Shown: positions 61,656-64,000 of the stretch, piece by piece
How the letters are laid out: the number at the start of each line of letters is the position of its first letter
Numbering within the stretch: the stretch's first letter is position 1
DNA from: an uncultured Clostridia bacterium
GTDB taxonomy: Bacteria; Bacillota; Clostridia; Lachnospirales; CAG-274
Reading direction: 5' to 3'
Assembly (NCBI GenBank): GCA_947630475.1
Contig: CANRHR010000009.1
Location: 33,954 to 97,953, forward strand
DNA length: 64,000 nucleotides
Notes under the pieces: generated by a model
Databases searched by the model: none
What the model was told of the DNA's origin: nothing
Seen by the model: the letters and a program-made list of their open reading frames with translations, nothing else
Made by a program: the position numbers and the translations under genes

Positions 61656-64000
61656 ATGACAAACAAAAGATTTATAGGCTTTGTTATGGCGCTGATTATG
61701 GCGCTTACAAACCTAAACATTGTCTTTGCCGACGGGGCTAACCAATGGCTTGATACAGACGAGCCTGTTACCCTAAGCGAGGGCGATGACACAACAACCC
61801 CAATGGCAATAAGCGCCGAAGGGGACGGCGATATTTTGCCTATGCCGACAAGACAGACGGGAGAGCCGATGATTAGCGCAGGAGAAGAGCATTCTTTAGC
61901 TCTTAAAGCTGACGGTACCGTTTGGGCTTGGGGGAAGAACAATTCCTATGATTATCTCGGCCTCGGCTCTATCGGTTCTGAGCCCGACAGCAACGTTCCT
62001 TTTCAGGTTACCACTTTATCCGATGTCATTTCTATAAGTGCCGGCGTAAATCATTCTTTGGCTCTCAAAGATGATGGTTCTGTTTGGGCTTGGGGAAAAA
62101 ATGAAACTGGACAACTCGGTATCGGCTCTAATACCTACTACAGCAACGTTCCTCTTCAGGTTACCACTTTATCCGATGTCATTTCTATAAGTGCCGGCGA
62201 AGATTATTCTTTGGCTCTCAAAGATGATGGTTCTGTTTGGACTTGGGGGTATGCAACCGGAAAGCTCGTCGATTACTCTTATACCGACAGCAATGTTCCT
62301 GTTCAGGTGACCACTTTATCCGATGTCATTTCTATAAGTGCCGGCAGCTATCATTCTTTGGCTCTCAAATCTGACGGTACTGTTTGGGCTTGGGGTTGGA
62401 ATGCCTTTGGACAGCTTGGTAATGGCTCTAATGGTGACAGAAGAAATATACCCGTAAAGGTAAAAACTTTATCCGATGTTGCTTCTATCAGTGGCGGCGG
62501 ATGTCATTCTTTGGCTCTCAAATCTGACGGCTCTGTTTGGGCTTGGGGGGATAATGAATATGGAGAGCTCGGCATCGGCTCTAATACAGACAGCAAGGTT
62601 CCTGTTCAAGTGACAGACTTATCTGATGTAGTTTCTGTCAGCACAGGAAGATCGCATTCTTTGGCAGTAAAATCAGACGGCTCTGTTTGGGCTTGGGGGA
62701 ATAATTACAATGGTCAGCTCGGCATCGGCTCTTATACCAGCAGCAACGTTCCTGTTCAGATTACCACTTTATCCGATGTCGTTTCTGTCAGCGCTGGAGG
62801 AGCGTATTCTTTGGCAGTAAAATCAGACGGCTCTGTTTGGGCTTGGGGGAATAATTACAATGGTCAGCTCGGCATCGGCTCTTATACAGACAGCAATGTC
62901 CCCGTTCAGGTTAATTTTAATGCAGGCGAAACAAGCGGCGGTGGCGGTGATGATAATTCATCATCAGAAAACACCTCTGAAGCAACATCTGAGGAAAGCT
63001 CCGATGGTTCATCAGAAAATACTTCCGAAGAATCTTCTGAGGAAAGCTCTGAAATTTCATCAACGGAAAGCCCCTCTGATGAAGCCGAGCCTGCCCCTGA
63101 GCCTACAGGCTCCGGAACAGATGCTGTTGTGCTTTTTGATGTTTCAACAAGCCTTACAGCAAATATGCTCGAACTTGAGAAAACAAGAGTTAAAAATTAC
63201 ATAAGAGATATACTTAAAAATTCTGACTCCAGAGTTGCTGTTATTCCTTTTTCGGGTATTTTTACCTCAACGCTGAAATTTACAAACAGCTATAAAGACG
63301 CATCGTCTTTCGTAGACAACCTTGAAGCCATAGGCAGCACAGATATAGGAGAAGCGCTTCAAGACGCTGTAAACATGATAAACACCAACAGAAAAAATAA
63401 AAATGTAGAAATATATCTGATTACCGATGGTCTTCCCTCAATCGGCAATATATCTTTCAATTTGGACAGATTTAAGGATTATGCCGATATTCAAAGTTAC
63501 GAAGACACTTGGAGAATAGATGTATATGCCGCAGAATGGTGTTACAACTATGTTAGGGATAATATAAAGACTAAAAATTGGTCAATCCGAACAGAAGGTC
63601 TTTATAATGAATCATTCCACCAAAGAGTTATAGATTTTGCAAGATATTTCCTTTCTTCATTGGCAAATCCGCCAACAAATACAAATTTGGATATTGTTGA
63701 TGATGATGGAAATATTATAACAGACTCGGAAAACGAAGGCGAAAGTGAGAGCGAATCAAAAAGCTCCGGCGGTGGCGGCGGCAGAAGCTCCAAAAAAGCG
63801 CAAGTTAACGATACCGAAGTGATTGCCGAAGACCCTGCTATCCCCGATGACGCCAACGACATCATGCTTGGCGACGTAAACAGCAGGCAAAAAGCAGAGG
63901 GATTTTTAAAGCAGGAGCTTGACAAATTTACCGATCACCAAAAGAAATTAAATGTAACACTCCTTACGAATTTGGCTGATGAGGTTGTTGCAAGGTCCGC
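61656..64000 (+). CDS. Secreted RCC1-repeat and von Willebrand A-domain protein (partial)
   Basis: The frame is open to the right edge (>780 residues). It has a signal peptide (GFVMALIMALTNLNIVFA), seven RCC1-like repeats of ~50 residues (about 80-425, each with SLALK-x-DGSVWAWG), a Ser/Glu-rich linker (430-475) and a vWA domain (~490-630) with an intact MIDAS: FDVSTS, a Thr in GSTDIGEAL and LITDGLPS. Beyond lies a Gly/Ser-rich linker. vWA plus RCC1 suggests an adhesin or surface scaffold. The ribosome site is AAAGGAGAATTAAAAAA. No sortase or SLH anchor is visible in this part. Confidence 0.9.
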   Translation, partial: MTNKRFIGFVMALIMALTNLNIVFADGANQWLDTDEPVTLSEGDDTTTPMAISAEGDGDILPMPTRQTGEPMISAGEEHSLALKADGTVWAWGKNNSYDYLGLGSIGSEPDSNVPFQVTTLSDVISISAGVNHSLALKDDGSVWAWGKNETGQLGIGSNTYYSNVPLQVTTLSDVISISAGEDYSLALKDDGSVWTWGYATGKLVDYSYTDSNVPVQVTTLSDVISISAGSYHSLALKSDGTVWAWGWNAFGQLGNGSNGDRRNIPVKVKTLSDVASISGGGCHSLALKSDGSVWAWGDNEYGELGIGSNTDSKVPVQVTDLSDVVSVSTGRSHSLAVKSDGSVWAWGNNYNGQLGIGSYTSSNVPVQITTLSDVVSVSAGGAYSLAVKSDGSVWAWGNNYNGQLGIGSYTDSNVPVQVNFNAGETSGGGGDDNSSSENTSEATSEESSDGSSENTSEESSEESSEISSTESPSDEAEPAPEPTGSGTDAVVLFDVSTSLTANMLELEKTRVKNYIRDILKNSDSRVAVIPFSGIFTSTLKFTNSYKDASSFVDNLEAIGSTDIGEALQDAVNMINTNRKNKNVEIYLITDGLPSIGNISFNLDRFKDYADIQSYEDTWRIDVYAAEWCYNYVRDNIKTKNWSIRTEGLYNESFHQRVIDFARYFLSSLANPPTNTNLDIVDDDGNIITDSENEGESESESKSSGGGGGRSSKKAQVNDTEVIAEDPAIPDDANDIMLGDVNSRQKAEGFLKQELDKFTDHQKKLNVTLLTNLADEVVARS

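Noticed and set aside
61890..62930. CRISPR array
   Set aside because: The periodic DNA is coding: units of ~150 bp encode RCC1-like repeats in one open frame, without short repeats and unique spacers.
62860..63204. Alternative frame inside the RCC1/vWA gene
   Set aside because: The main frame is open through the whole region with RCC1 and vWA motifs; the other frame is low-complexity.
1..64000. Anti-phage defence system, toxin-antitoxin pair or prophage
   Set aside because: No restriction enzyme, Cas, Abi-type, toxin, integrase or phage structural gene was recognised on either strand.

Overview
The window looks like a chromosomal segment of an endospore-forming, low-GC Firmicute of class Clostridia. 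The reasons are AT-rich codon use with strong AAGGAGG-type ribosome sites, forespore and asymmetric-division genes (spoIIE, spoIIAA-spoIIAB-sigF, a YlmC/YmxH protein, a PdaA-like deacetylase), a T-box in front of pheST, and a Gram-positive Tad pilus locus without a secretin. Genus or family cannot be fixed from the sequence alone. Layout: 1-17.5 kb is almost entirely on the minus strand. It holds uppP (cut by the window edge), ylmC, an esterase, the coupled trio pepP-DUF2161-map, dut, and the conserved translation/RNA cluster in the order rimP-nusA-rnpM-ylxQ-infB-rbfA-nrnA-truB-ribF-rpsO-pnp, preceded by an ECF sigma/anti-sigma pair. From 17.7 to 28.2 kb come spoIIE, a MATE transporter, a ctpA-type protease, a decayed cysK fragment, malQ, an S-layer-homology protein, a rhomboid protease and a cysteine-free uracil-DNA glycosylase. 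From 28.3 to 42 kb the minus strand carries a PdaA-like deacetylase, prfA-prmC-DUF1385, ppk1 plus a degenerate Ppx/GppA-HD protein, the spoIIA operon, and pheST under a phenylalanine T-box. From 42.1 kb to the right edge the window is accessory and all plus strand. First comes a complete Tad/Flp pilus operon (tadZ, tadA, tadB, tadC, a 55-residue Flp pilin, two TadE-like proteins, a long DUF5702-like coiled-coil protein, two A24-type peptidases and an FHA protein). Next come secreted stalk-domain (copper-amine-oxidase N-terminal-like) proteins, a CAP-domain protein, a PP2C phosphatase and a transmembrane Ser/Thr kinase, a stalk/propeller protein, and a large RCC1-repeat/von Willebrand A protein that runs off the right edge. 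The most unusual signal is in this last region. Two paralogous secreted proteins (54124-54800 and 56068-56761) carry poly-C runs of 10 and 9 bases exactly at the end of the signal peptide. Both are out of frame as written; 8 or 11 C would restore export and translation, which is what a slipped-strand ON/OFF switch looks like. The promoter region in front of the first switch gene is a 79-bp near-identical copy (two mismatches) of the region in front of the Tad operon 11.7 kb upstream. I therefore read the Tad pilus and the switchable surface proteins as one regulon, possibly tuned by Ser/Thr phosphorylation (FHA, PP2C, kinase). This is inference from sequence layout. A second genome-scale oddity is a family of about 14 palindromic intergenic repeats (50-170 bp). 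Several sit directly after stop codons inside essential operons, and in two cases they appear to supply the stop codon itself. No tRNA, rRNA, CRISPR array, insertion sequence or phage gene was recognised.
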